NCBI RefSeq assembly: GCF_004343305.1
Contig: NZ_SMAF01000003.1
Location: 124,001-188,000 of the forward strand
From: Pseudofulvimonas gallinarii
GTDB lineage: Bacteria > Pseudomonadota > Gammaproteobacteria > Xanthomonadales > UBA2363
Direction: 5' to 3'
Length of the DNA: 64,000 nt
Below, piece by piece: positions 37,003 through 45,810 of this stretch. A program made the translations under genes and the position numbers. Below the pieces are notes generated by a model. The model worked only from the letters and a program-made list of their open reading frames with translations, made no database searches and was not told the DNA's origin. Position 1 is the first letter of the stretch. Every line of letters begins with the position of its first letter.

Positions 37003-38739
37003 ATGTCGGCAGTCCTGCCTGAATCCGAGTTCCATCCGGCGCCGCCCGGCACCGGCGAGCACGAGGCGCACATCTGCGCCGTGCTGGTCGAACGCGGCCG
37101 CCTGAAGGAAACCGACCTGGCCCGCGCGCGGCGCCTGCACGAGGAATCGGGCGGCAGCCTGGTGGCGCTGCTGACGCGGCTGGGCCTGGCGTCGGAACGC
37201 GACGTCGCCGAGGCCATCGCCACGGTGCTCGACCTGCCGCTGAAGTCCTCGAAGGATGCGCCGGAATCGCCGCCGGAGAACATCCAGCTGCCGCTGCGGT
37301 TCCTCAAGCAGCACCATGTCGTGCCCATCGCCGAGGGCGAGAACACGGTCGAGCTGCTGGTCGCCGATCCGCAGGAAGACTATCCGGTGCAGGCGGTGGG
37401 CCTGGCCACCGGGCGCACGGTGCAGGTGGCGGTGGCGCTGCGTTCAGAGATCGACGACCTGATCGAACGCTACTACGGCCAGGGCCGCTCCGCGCTGGGC
37501 ACCATCGTCGAAAGCCTCAGCGAAGACGGCTCGCGTGGCGAGGATGATGTCGAGCACCTGCGCGACCTCGCGTCCGAAGCGCCCGTCATCCGCCTGGTCA
37601 ACATCATCATCCAGCGCGCGGTCGAAGGCCGTGCCAGCGACATCCACATCGAGCCGTTCGAGAACCGCCTGAAGGTGCGCTACCGCATCGACGGCGTGCT
37701 GCACGAGGTCGAGTCGCCCCCGGCATCGAGCACGGCCGCGGTGATCTCCCGCGTCAAGATCATGGCCAAGCTCAACATCGCCGAGCGCCGCCTGCCGCAG
37801 GACGGCCGCATCATGCTGCGCGTGCAGGGCAAGGAGCTGGACCTGCGCGTGTCCACGGTGCCGACCGCGCATGGTGAAAGCGTGGTCATGCGTATCCTCG
37901 ACCGCGAAAGCGTGGTCTTCGATTTCAAGAAGCTCGGTTTCACCGACCACTTCCTGCCCAGGTTCCTCAAGGTGCTGGAGCTGCCGCACGGCATCATGCT
38001 GGTGACCGGCCCGACCGGCTCCGGCAAGACCACGACGCTGTACACGGCGCTGTCGCAGCTGAACACGCCCGACGTGAAGATCATCACCGTCGAGGATCCG
38101 GTCGAATACCAGATCGAAGGCATCAACCAGATCCAGGCCAAGGCGCAGATCGGCCTCGACTTCGCGCAGGCGCTGCGCTCGATCGTGCGCCAGGACCCGG
38201 ACGTCATCATGATCGGCGAAATGCGCGACCTGGAAACGGCGAAGATCGCCATCCAGTCGGCGCTGACCGGCCACCTGGTGCTGTCGACGCTGCACACCAA
38301 CTCGGCGGCCGGCGGCGTCACCCGACTGCTCGACATGGGCGTCGACGACTACCTGCTCGCCTCGACCGTCAACGGCATCCTCGCGCAGCGCCTGGTGCGC
38401 CGCCTTGACGCCGAGCACGCACAGGCATACACACCGTCGCCGGAAGTCATCCAGCAGTACCAGCTGGAGCGCTACTGCGAGGGCCGCACGCCGCAGCTCT
38501 ACCGTCCGATGCCCTCGGCGCTGACACCGACCGGCTATTTCGGCCGGACGACGATCATGGAGTTCCTCACCATGACCGAACCGCTGCGCCGGCTGATCAT
38601 GCAGCACGCCGACGAGCTGAAGCTGCAGGCCCAGGCGCAGGCCGACGGCATGCGCACGATGTTCGAGGATGGCGTCGCCAAGTCCCTGGACGGGCTGACC
38701 ACCATCGAGGAGGTACTGCGTGTCACGCAGGAATCCTGA
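37003..38739 (+). CDS. gspE: T2SS cytoplasmic ATPase GspE (XpsE)
   Basis: This 578-residue secretion ATPase drives pseudopilus assembly. The N-terminal MshEN/T2SSE_N domain (about 20-170) docks on GspL. The ATPase core has Walker A GPTGSGKTTTLY (about residue 335), the Asp box (VEDPVEYQIEGINQIQ), Walker B (VIMIGEMRDLETA) and the His box (LSTLHTNSA). The zinc-binding tetra-cysteine segment found after the core in many GspE proteins is missing: at the expected sites one reads RRLDAEHAQAY and ALTPTGYFGRT, with only one Cys between them. ATG 37003 is preferred; 36949 would overlap the previous gene by more. Confidence 0.94.
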   Translation: MSAVLPESEFHPAPPGTGEHEAHICAVLVERGRLKETDLARARRLHEESGGSLVALLTRLGLASERDVAEAIATVLDLPLKSSKDAPESPPENIQLPLRFLKQHHVVPIAEGENTVELLVADPQEDYPVQAVGLATGRTVQVAVALRSEIDDLIERYYGQGRSALGTIVESLSEDGSRGEDDVEHLRDLASEAPVIRLVNIIIQRAVEGRASDIHIEPFENRLKVRYRIDGVLHEVESPPASSTAAVISRVKIMAKLNIAERRLPQDGRIMLRVQGKELDLRVSTVPTAHGESVVMRILDRESVVFDFKKLGFTDHFLPRFLKVLELPHGIMLVTGPTGSGKTTTLYTALSQLNTPDVKIITVEDPVEYQIEGINQIQAKAQIGLDFAQALRSIVRQDPDVIMIGEMRDLETAKIAIQSALTGHLVLSTLHTNSAAGGVTRLLDMGVDDYLLASTVNGILAQRLVRRLDAEHAQAYTPSPEVIQQYQLERYCEGRTPQLYRPMPSALTPTGYFGRTTIMEFLTMTEPLRRLIMQHADELKLQAQAQADGMRTMFEDGVAKSLDGLTTIEEVLRVTQES

Positions 38740-38763
38740 TCGCCGCCTTGACCGGAACGCGCC

Positions 38764-39981
38764 ATGACGCTGTACCGCTACACCGCCGTCACGCCAGCCG
38801 GCGACACCCTTGAAGGGCAGATGGAGGCGGCGAGCGCCGAAGAGGTGATCGCCAAGGTCCAGGACGCCGGCAACATCCCGTTGTCCGCCGTCGAGGCCGA
38901 TGCCGCCGGCGGCGCGGGCATCGGCGGGCTGCTGCGCAAGCAGGACATGTCGCCGAAACAGATCACCGCGTTCACCGACCAGCTGGCGACGCTGATGGGT
39001 GCCGGCCAGCCGCTGGACCGTGCATTGCAGATCCTGCTCGACCTGCCGGAAAGCGAAAAGGCCAAGAAGCTGATCGGTCGCGTGCGCGACCAGGTGCGCG
39101 AAGGTTCGTCGCTGTCCGATGCACTGGAAGCCCAGCACAGCTCGTTCTCGCGCCTGTACATCAACATGGTCCGTGCCGGTGAGATCGGCGGCACGCTGGA
39201 ACGCACGCTGCGCCGCCTCGCCGAGTACATGGACCGCGCGCAGAAACTGCGCAGTTCGGTGATCAGCGCGCTGATCTACCCGGCGATCCTGGTCGTTGCC
39301 GTGCTCGGCGCCATCTTCATGCTGCTGATGTTCGTGGTGCCGCAGTTCGTGCCGATGTTCGAGGACATGGGCGCCGAGCTGCCTCTGATGACGCGCATCG
39401 TGCTGGCCTTCGGCGACCTGCTCACCGGCTGGTGGTGGCTGCTGATAGGCGGTGTCGTCCTGGTCGCCGTCTGGTTCCAGCGCCAGATGGCGCAGCCGGA
39501 CAGCCGGCGGGCCTGGGACGAGCGCTTCCTGCGCATGGGCATGTTCGGCACGCTGGTGCTGCGCCTGGATACGGCGCGCCTGGCCAGGACGCTGGGAACT
39601 TTGCTGCAGAGTGGCGTTCCATTGCTGCAGGCCCTGTCGATCGCGCGCAACGTGCTCAGCAACACGGTGCTTGCCGAAGCGGTTGACGAGGCCACCGAAC
39701 TGGTCAAGACCGGTGACGGCCTGGCCTATGCACTGGGCCAGCAGAAACGGTTCCCGAAACTGGCGCTGCAGATGGTGGCGGTCGGTGAGGAGTCGGGCGA
39801 GCTGGACACCATGCTGCTGAAGGTCGCCGACACCTTCGACAGCGAGAGCCGCGCCACCATCGACCGCCTGCTGGCGGCGCTGACGCCGGTGCTCACCCTG
39901 GTCATGGCGCTGACCGTCGGCCTTATCATGATGGCTCTGCTGTTGCCGATCATGACCATCATGTCCACCGTAGGAGCTTGA
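38764..39981 (+). CDS. gspF: T2SS inner-membrane platform protein GspF (XpsF)
   Basis: This 405-residue GspF/PilC family protein has two T2SSF cytoplasmic domains (about 70-195 and 270-395; FTDQLATLMGAGQPLDRAL and LARTLGTLLQSGVPLLQAL mark their starts) and three membrane helices. The GEESGELDTML segment is typical of the family. It anchors the platform and contacts GspE and GspL. It begins 24 bp after gspE with ATG 38764 and ends just before gspG. Confidence 0.94.
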   Translation: MTLYRYTAVTPAGDTLEGQMEAASAEEVIAKVQDAGNIPLSAVEADAAGGAGIGGLLRKQDMSPKQITAFTDQLATLMGAGQPLDRALQILLDLPESEKAKKLIGRVRDQVREGSSLSDALEAQHSSFSRLYINMVRAGEIGGTLERTLRRLAEYMDRAQKLRSSVISALIYPAILVVAVLGAIFMLLMFVVPQFVPMFEDMGAELPLMTRIVLAFGDLLTGWWWLLIGGVVLVAVWFQRQMAQPDSRRAWDERFLRMGMFGTLVLRLDTARLARTLGTLLQSGVPLLQALSIARNVLSNTVLAEAVDEATELVKTGDGLAYALGQQKRFPKLALQMVAVGEESGELDTMLLKVADTFDSESRATIDRLLAALTPVLTLVMALTVGLIMMALLLPIMTIMSTVGA

Positions 39982-39983
39982 AC

Positions 39984-40376
39984 ATGCGACATCCACTGCC
40001 CCGATTCCAACGCGCCGCGGGCTTCAGCCTCATCGAAATGATCGCCGTTCTGGTGCTGATCGGCATCGTCGCCACACTGGTGGTGCGCAACGTGATGCCG
40101 GGCTTCACCGGCGGCCAGGTCAATGCCGCCAAGGCGCAGGTCAACACCGTTTCGACGGCGGTCGAGGCCTACTACATGGAGAACGGCCGCTATCCGGAAA
40201 CCCTGCGCGAGCTGGTCGGCAAGGGCCTGAAGGAAGCGCAGCTGAAGGATCCGTGGAAAACCGACATCGTCTATCGCCGTCCCGGCGAAGGTGGCCGCGA
40301 TTTCGACATCATTTCCTATGGCCAGGACGGCAAGCCTGGCGGTGACGGCAACAACGCCGACATCGGCAACTGGTAA
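39984..40376 (+). CDS. gspG: T2SS major pseudopilin GspG (XpsG)
   Basis: This 130-residue major pseudopilin starts at ATG 39984, with TAGGAG 8 nt upstream overlapping the end of gspF. The prepilin peptidase site is RAAGFSLIEMIAVLVLIG, cut after Gly with Phe+1 and Glu+5. The C-terminal calcium-site region (YGQDGKPGGDGNNADIGNW) is typical of GspG. The prepilin peptidase gene is not in this operon, so it must be encoded elsewhere. Confidence 0.95.
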   Translation: MRHPLPRFQRAAGFSLIEMIAVLVLIGIVATLVVRNVMPGFTGGQVNAAKAQVNTVSTAVEAYYMENGRYPETLRELVGKGLKEAQLKDPWKTDIVYRRPGEGGRDFDIISYGQDGKPGGDGNNADIGNW

Positions 40377-40415
40377 CCGGGTTGTCCTTCCGCCCCGTCC
40401 CGTCAGGTCATCACC

Positions 40416-41129
40416 ATGAGCGAGCCGAGGCGAGAGCAGCGGACGCCGGCCACCGCATCCGCGCGCTGGCCCGGCTTTCCGGGAAAGGGGCACGGACGCG
40501 GCCGGCACGGTCCGGCTGAGCGGGTGGCCGCCCGTTCCGGCGACCGTGCGGAAACGTCACGCTGCCCGCGCGGCACGACGCGACCGCTGCCGACCCCACG
40601 CGGTTTCACGCTGATCGAGGCGATCGCCGCCTTCGTGCTGCTGGCGTTGTTCCTCGGCGTGCTGATGTCGTCCCTGAGCGTGTCGATGCGCAACACCATC
40701 CGCGCCGAACAGGAATCGCTGGCGGCGCAGTGGGCGCAGAGCAAGCTTGACCTGGTCGGCATCGGCGAGAAGCTGGAAGAAGGCTCGACGCGGGGCGAAT
40801 TCGACGACGATTTCCGCTGGGAAATGAACGTGGAGGAGTACATCGCCGAACGCGAGGTCGAGTCGGAGATTCCCTTCGACCTGGATTCTCTGGGCATGCG
40901 CCTGTACCGCGTCGATCTGGATGTCATCTGGGGGGATCGCGACAACGCCCGCAGGGCGCGCTTCACCACCTTGCGCGCGTACTCGCCCGACCAGGCCGTG
41001 CTGTTCAATCAGCTCGACGGCGCCGCCGATGCGGCCAGTGCGTCCGGCAGGTCGGGCACGGCCGGCCAGGCGCGCAGCGGCAACAGCCGTCCGGTCCAGG
41101 GAGGCAACGACGGGACCGCCCGGAAATGA
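40416..41129 (+). CDS. gspI: T2SS minor pseudopilin GspI
   Basis: This 237-residue pseudopilin has the processing site PTPRGFTLIEAIAAFVLL. The EQESLAAQWAQSKLDLV helix and the RVDLDVIW strand match GspI rather than GspH. From ATG 40416 the leader before the cleavage site would be 62 residues, far longer than the usual 5-20. An in-frame GTG at 40524 would give a 26-residue leader, but no start has a good ribosome-binding site. The C-terminal Ser/Gly-rich tail (about 35 residues) is also extended. Its stop overlaps the next ATG (ATGA). Its position before gspH is swapped relative to the common G-H-I order. Confidence 0.8.
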   Translation: MSEPRREQRTPATASARWPGFPGKGHGRGRHGPAERVAARSGDRAETSRCPRGTTRPLPTPRGFTLIEAIAAFVLLALFLGVLMSSLSVSMRNTIRAEQESLAAQWAQSKLDLVGIGEKLEEGSTRGEFDDDFRWEMNVEEYIAEREVESEIPFDLDSLGMRLYRVDLDVIWGDRDNARRARFTTLRAYSPDQAVLFNQLDGAADAASASGRSGTAGQARSGNSRPVQGGNDGTARK

Positions 41130-41587
41130 TCGCGCCGCGCTCCCGCCGGATGGGCTTCACGCTGATCGAGATGATCGCGGTGCTGGCGCTGGTCGGCATC
41201 ATCGCGGTCGCGATGTCGGTCAGCCTGGTCCGGGGCCTTTCCAGCACCAAGGTGAAGGCCGCCAGCCGCGACCTTGCCGCCGCGATGCGCTACACCCGCG
41301 GGCAGGCGATCATCAAACGCCAGGAGCGTGCGCTGGAGGTCGATGTCGAGAACAAGACCTACACGGCGCCGGGCAAGCGACCGGTAAAGCTGCCCGACGA
41401 CATGCACCTGCGGCTGCTGACGACCCGACAGGAGCTCAGCCACGCGGGCGAGACCGCCGGCCGCATCCGCTTCTTCCCGGATGGCAGCTCCACCGGTGGC
41501 CGTGTCCGCCTCAGTTCCGGCACACGCGAATGGATCGTCAACGTCGCCTGGCTGACCGGCGAGATCTCGCTGGAGGAAGCGCAATGA
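41126..41587 (+). CDS. gspH: T2SS minor pseudopilin GspH
   Basis: This 153-residue pseudopilin has the short leader MIAPRSRRMG, cut before FTLIEMIAVLALVG. The ASRDLAAAMRYTRGQAI helix and the RIRFFPDGSSTGGRV strand pair are GspH hallmarks. It overlaps both neighbours by four bases (ATGA), which indicates strong translational coupling inside the operon. Confidence 0.88.
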   Translation: MIAPRSRRMGFTLIEMIAVLALVGIIAVAMSVSLVRGLSSTKVKAASRDLAAAMRYTRGQAIIKRQERALEVDVENKTYTAPGKRPVKLPDDMHLRLLTTRQELSHAGETAGRIRFFPDGSSTGGRVRLSSGTREWIVNVAWLTGEISLEEAQ

Positions 41588-42345
41588 CACTCGCCGGCAG
41601 CAACGGCCGTGGCAACCCGGCAGGGCGCCATCGCAGCGCGGGCTTCACGCTGATCGAGGTGATGCTGGCGATGATCCTCGTCGGCCTGATCATCGGCATC
41701 GGTGTCGGCGGCATCCGCATGAGCCGCAAGGCCGCGGAAACCGGCGAACACCGCATCGAGGCGATCAATGCCGTGCGCACCACTCAGGAATTCCTGCGCA
41801 AGCAGCTGGCGCGTGCCCTGCCGCTGGCCTTCGACGTCGACCGCACCGAAGGCAGAAACCATGTCTTCGTGGGTGAAGACCGCGAGGTGACGTTCGTGGC
41901 GCCGATGCCCGGCTACCTGAGCAAGGGCGGGCCCTACGTCCAGCGCCTGGCGCTGGAACGCGACCGCCTCAACTTCTACCACCGCATGCTGATCAGCGAG
42001 GACGACGGGGAAGAGGAGCCGGTGACGTTGCTCGACCGCATCCGTCGCGGCCGGTTCGAATACCGGGGCATCGACGAGGAAGGCAAGCTGGGCGACTGGG
42101 AAGACGACTGGGAAGATCCTTCGCGCACGCCGATGATGGTGCGCCTGAGCCTGGAGTTCCAGGACGGCACCTACATGCGCTGGCCGGTCCTCGAGGTGCC
42201 GCTGCTGATCGACGTCGGCGGCGTCAACAACGCCTACCGCTTCTTCGGCCCCGCCGAGGACAACAGCGGGCTGATGGGTGAGGGCCAGTTCGTTCCGGGC
42301 GCATCGCCCGCCACTTCCACGGGGAACCGCGGTGTCCGTCGCTGA
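41584..42345 (+). CDS. gspJ: T2SS minor pseudopilin GspJ
   Basis: This 253-residue pseudopilin starts at ATG 41584, which overlaps the gspH stop. The leader of about 19 residues ends RHRSAG before FTLIEVMLAMILVGL. The remainder is longer than many GspJ proteins and has acidic loops (EDDGEEEP and GDWEDDWEDPS) that could bind calcium. The late segment FQDGTYMRWPVLEV fits the GspJ beta-sheet. It is part of the GspI-J-K tip complex. Confidence 0.87.
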   Translation: MTLAGSNGRGNPAGRHRSAGFTLIEVMLAMILVGLIIGIGVGGIRMSRKAAETGEHRIEAINAVRTTQEFLRKQLARALPLAFDVDRTEGRNHVFVGEDREVTFVAPMPGYLSKGGPYVQRLALERDRLNFYHRMLISEDDGEEEPVTLLDRIRRGRFEYRGIDEEGKLGDWEDDWEDPSRTPMMVRLSLEFQDGTYMRWPVLEVPLLIDVGGVNNAYRFFGPAEDNSGLMGEGQFVPGASPATSTGNRGVRR

Positions 42346-42358
42346 GCGCCGAGTCGCC

Positions 42359-43252
42359 ATGACGCACCAGCGCGGCGCCGCGCTGCTGTTCGTCGTCTGG
42401 GCCACCGCGTTGCTGGCGCTGGTGATCGGCGGCTATTCGCTGATCGCGCATACCGAATACATGCAGGCGCGCAACCTGTTCGACACCACGCGTGCGCGCT
42501 ATCTCGCCGAGGCCGGCCTGCATCGCACCATCCTGGAAATGCGGCTGCCGGATCCGACCATCCGCTGGATCGCCGATGGCCGTCCGTATGTGTTCCAGCT
42601 GGACGAGGCCGAGGTCGAAGTCCAGATCACCGACGAGAGCGGCAAGCTGGACCTGAATGTCGCCGATGAGAGGACGCTGGTGAATTTCCTCAAGGGCAAG
42701 GGCCAGGAGGAAGAGCAGGCGGTGGCGCTGGCACAGGCGATCATCGACTGGCGCGACCCGGACGACCAGCCGCAGCCCTTCGGTGCCGAAGACGGCGACT
42801 ACCGCTCCGCCGGCTATCCCTACGGCGCCAAGGATGCCTATTTCGACACCGTTGCCGAGCTGCAGCAGGTGATGGGCATGGACTACGAGCTGTTCAGGAA
42901 ACTTGAGCCGGCCGTGACGGTCTACGCCGGACGCAATCAACCGAACGCCGCCTACGCCAATGCCGATGCCCTGCTGGCCCTGCCCGGAATGACCCCCGAA
43001 TCCGCCGCCGAATTCGTCGAACAGCGCCGCAGCCTGCCCCTGGGTGATCCCTCGATGGCCGGCCTGCTGACCCTGCCCGACGGTACCCCGGTGATGGCGG
43101 GCGGCGGCGGTTTCACCTACAGTGTGCGGTCCAAGGCCACGCTGCCCAATGGCGCGACCGGGCTGCTGGAGGCCACGATCCGCATCGGCGGTGCCGCGGC
43201 GAACGGCCGTCCGTTCGTCATCCTGCGCTGGCGCGACAACGAAAACGCCTGA
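42359..43252 (+). CDS. gspK: T2SS minor pseudopilin GspK
   Basis: This 297-residue tip pseudopilin begins MTHQRGAALLFVVWATALLA. The RGAALLFVVWA segment lacks the usual Glu+5, as is normal for GspK. A large globular part follows, with SGKLDLNVADE and LAQAIIDWRDPDDQPQPFGAED as markers (each shortened here). ATG 42359 is chosen; an in-frame GTG at 42332 would overlap gspJ. Its stop overlaps gspL by one base. Confidence 0.9.
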   Translation: MTHQRGAALLFVVWATALLALVIGGYSLIAHTEYMQARNLFDTTRARYLAEAGLHRTILEMRLPDPTIRWIADGRPYVFQLDEAEVEVQITDESGKLDLNVADERTLVNFLKGKGQEEEQAVALAQAIIDWRDPDDQPQPFGAEDGDYRSAGYPYGAKDAYFDTVAELQQVMGMDYELFRKLEPAVTVYAGRNQPNAAYANADALLALPGMTPESAAEFVEQRRSLPLGDPSMAGLLTLPDGTPVMAGGGGFTYSVRSKATLPNGATGLLEATIRIGGAAANGRPFVILRWRDNENA

Positions 43253-44469
43253 TGCCCCTGTTCGACTCACTCAAACCCGTCGTGGCCCAATGGACGGCCC
43301 GTTACCGACGCTCGGCGATCCCGGCCTTCCTGGCCTGGTGGAAGGCCGAACTCGTCGGTTGCCTGCCGCCGAAATGGCAGGTCTGGTTCCAGGATCGGCG
43401 CGAAACCTGGTTCGCCGTGCTCGACGACGGGCAGTTGCGCTTCCAGAAGGAAGGGCAGGCCGAACCTTTCGCACGCTTCGAGCTGGGCGGGCAGCCGGAT
43501 GACATCGTCCGCGCCGACGTCAATCGCCTGCTGGGCGCCGGGCCCAGCCCGGAACGCCGGCTGCTGCTGGCGGCGCCGTCCACCGCGGTGCTGAGGCGCA
43601 GCCTGCAGTTCCCGGTCGCGGTCGAGCCCAACCTGCGCCAGGTGCTGGCCTTCGAGATGGACCGGCAAACGCCGTTCAAGGCGGACCAGGTGCACTTCGA
43701 TTTCCAGGTCGAGCCGCTGCCGGGTGGCAAGCAGATCCGCGTGGACATGGCGCTGGCGCCGAAGCCGGCGCTTGATGCCGTAGTGGAACGCAGCCGCGCC
43801 CTGGGCCTGGCGCTCGACGGCATCGATCTGACCGGCGGCGGTGCGGCGCCCGTGCGCCAGGGCTTCAACCTGCTGCCCGAATCGCAGCGCGCGCGCCATC
43901 GTGATCCGCAGAGACGCCTCAACCTCATTCTCGCCGCCAGTGCGGTGCTGCTGCTGGTGATGGTCATGCACCAGTCGGTCGCCAACCGCGCGCAGGCGCT
44001 GGAAGGCCTGCGCGCCCAGGTGGAGGAGGCGCGAACCGAGGCGCGCGCCGTCGTCGCCCTGCGCAACCAGCTTGAAAACGCCGTCAACGGCGCCGGCTAC
44101 CTGGCGGCCCGCAAGGGCACGGTCGCCTCGGTGTTCCGCGTCCTCGGCGACCTCAGCGGCCGCCTGCCCGACGACACCTGGCTGGAACGTCTGACCTTCC
44201 GCGACGGCAACCTCGAGGTTGCCGGCCAGAGTTCCGAATCGACCAAGCTGATCGCGCTGCTGCAGGATTCCAAGGTGCTGGTCAACCCGGCCTTCATGGG
44301 CCAGATCTCTCCTGACGCGCGCACCCAGAAGGAGCGTTTCACCCTGGGCGCGCGCTACCAGCTGCGCCCCGGGGCCGATCTGCCGCCGGAACCGGCGCCG
44401 GCCGCGCCGGAGAAGCCCGCCGACGACGACAAGGAGACCGCCAATGCGGATGCTGCCGCCGCCGGGTGA
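43252..44469 (+). CDS. gspL: T2SS inner-membrane protein GspL (XpsL-like, PilN-type periplasmic part)
   Basis: This 405-residue bitopic protein has a cytoplasmic actin-like domain (about 60-210), one membrane helix (LNLILAASAVLLLVMVMHQ, about 222-240), a coiled coil, then a ferredoxin-like periplasmic domain recognisable as PilN-type (VFRVLGDLSGRLPDDTWLE). It links GspE to GspM. The Pro/Ala/Asp-rich C-terminal tail overlaps the start of gspM by 26 bp. The gene begins at TGATG, overlapping the gspK stop. Confidence 0.88.
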   Translation: MPLFDSLKPVVAQWTARYRRSAIPAFLAWWKAELVGCLPPKWQVWFQDRRETWFAVLDDGQLRFQKEGQAEPFARFELGGQPDDIVRADVNRLLGAGPSPERRLLLAAPSTAVLRRSLQFPVAVEPNLRQVLAFEMDRQTPFKADQVHFDFQVEPLPGGKQIRVDMALAPKPALDAVVERSRALGLALDGIDLTGGGAAPVRQGFNLLPESQRARHRDPQRRLNLILAASAVLLLVMVMHQSVANRAQALEGLRAQVEEARTEARAVVALRNQLENAVNGAGYLAARKGTVASVFRVLGDLSGRLPDDTWLERLTFRDGNLEVAGQSSESTKLIALLQDSKVLVNPAFMGQISPDARTQKERFTLGARYQLRPGADLPPEPAPAAPEKPADDDKETANADAAAAG

Positions 44470-45094
44470 GGGCCGCCTGCTGGCGCTGGTCCTGTTCGCG
44501 ATCGCGATGATCGCGGGCTACTTCCTGCTCGTGCACTGGTGGTTCGTCGCGCCCCACGCCGAGATGGCGGGCGAGATCAGCCAGCTCAAGGAACAGGAAG
44601 CGACCTTCCGCGCCGCGATCGCCAGCCGTCAGCAGATCGAGGAGCGACTGCGCGAAGTCTCGGCCTTCGAATCGGGCAGTCCTTCCTTCCTGCCGGAAGC
44701 CGATTTCGATTCCGCGGCGGCGGCGCTGTTCTCGCGGCTGAAGGCGCTGGTCGCCGAAAAGGCGGAAGTGGTGGAGCGTTGCCAGGTCGCCAGCCACAAT
44801 CCCAAGCGCACCAGCATCGCCGATGAACTGTACGAGCGCGTCACCATCTCGGTGCACCTGCGCTGCGACATCGACGACTTCGGCGAAGTGCTGCACGCGC
44901 TGGAAAGCAGCAAGCCGCTGCTGTTTGTCGACGAACTCAACATCCATCGCCAGCAGGAAGGCCGCCGTGCCGGACGCACCTTCCCGGCACGGCCGCAGAC
45001 CGGCGTCGAGCCAGGTGCCTACCGCCTGGACATCCGCTTCGACCTGTACGGCTATCTGCGCCGACCGGGCCCGGGCGCCGGGAGGTCGACATGA
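44444..45094 (+). CDS. gspM: T2SS inner-membrane protein GspM (XpsM-like)
   Basis: This 216-residue protein has one N-terminal membrane helix (LLALVLFAIAMIAGYFLLVH), a coiled coil (EISQLKEQEATFRAAIASRQ) and a periplasmic ferredoxin-like fold with two Cys (VERCQVAS and LRCDIDDF) that may pair. It matches the GspM-b form found in xps operons. It overlaps gspL and, by four bases (ATGA), the next gene. Confidence 0.85.
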   Translation: MRMLPPPGEGRLLALVLFAIAMIAGYFLLVHWWFVAPHAEMAGEISQLKEQEATFRAAIASRQQIEERLREVSAFESGSPSFLPEADFDSAAAALFSRLKALVAEKAEVVERCQVASHNPKRTSIADELYERVTISVHLRCDIDDFGEVLHALESSKPLLFVDELNIHRQQEGRRAGRTFPARPQTGVEPGAYRLDIRFDLYGYLRRPGPGAGRST

Positions 45095-45810
45095 CGCGGA
45101 CGCAGGCGCAACAGATGACCCGCGTGCTGATGGTCGCCGTCGCACTGCTGGGCGCGCTTTACCTGCTGCTGTTGGCGGGCTTCGGTCGCGGCGTGCCGGG
45201 CGTGGGCGCCGGCGAGATCGAGCCGATCCCGGCCCTGCAGCTGAGCGAGGCGCAGGTCGAACTGCCCGGCCTGGATGTCTTCGACGACATCGTCAATCGG
45301 CCACTGTTCGCCGATGACCGTCGTCCGCACGCCAAGGAGACGGCGCAGGAGCCCGAAGCACCCGTCGAAGCGCCGCCGGCGGTCGCGTTGAACGTCGCAC
45401 TCACCGGCATCATCCATACGCCCGGCACGCGCGTGGTGCTGGTGCGCGACAACATGACCGGACGTTCGCTCAACCTGACCGAGAACATGCCCTTGCCGGG
45501 CGAGCAGGGTGCCTGGATCGTCAAGTCGATCGAACCGCGCCGCGTCGTCTTCCAGGAAAGCGGCAGCGACAACGAAACCGTGCTGGAACTGGCCATTGGC
45601 GCCGCACCCAGCAATCCGGCGCCGGCGCCGCGGGCCGCGGCGGCGCCTGCGGCGTCGAACGCACGTGGCGCGCCGCCGCAGCCCAGCGCCGGTACACCCC
45701 AGACCGCAGATGCGGAGGATGAGGTGGCGCGTCGCGCCGCCGAGATCCGTCGCCGAATCGAAGAGCGCCGCGCGCAGTTGCGCCGCGAAGCCGAGAGCCA
45801 GAAACGATGA
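45091..45810 (+). CDS. gspN: T2SS protein XpsN / GspC-like
   Basis: This 239-residue protein has one N-terminal membrane helix (VLMVAVALLGALYLLLLAGF). A periplasmic beta domain then resembles the homology region of GspC (VALNVALTGIIHTPGTRVVL, with the NLTENMPLPGEQ turn). A long Ala/Pro linker and a highly charged helical tail (RRAAEIRRRIEERRAQLRRE) follow. In Xanthomonas XpsN takes the place of GspC, joining XpsL/M to the secretin. The charged tail is unusual for a clamp protein and might reach the secretin or the peptidoglycan. It overlaps gspM and gspD by four bases each. Confidence 0.85.
   Translation: MTRTQAQQMTRVLMVAVALLGALYLLLLAGFGRGVPGVGAGEIEPIPALQLSEAQVELPGLDVFDDIVNRPLFADDRRPHAKETAQEPEAPVEAPPAVALNVALTGIIHTPGTRVVLVRDNMTGRSLNLTENMPLPGEQGAWIVKSIEPRRVVFQESGSDNETVLELAIGAAPSNPAPAPRAAAAPAASNARGAPPQPSAGTPQTADAEDEVARRAAEIRRRIEERRAQLRREAESQKR

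Noticed and set aside
37444-39996. An 850-residue open frame on the minus strand opposite gspE and gspF
   Set aside because: It spans two real genes with complete ATPase and platform motifs, and has no ribosome-binding site or recognisable domain.
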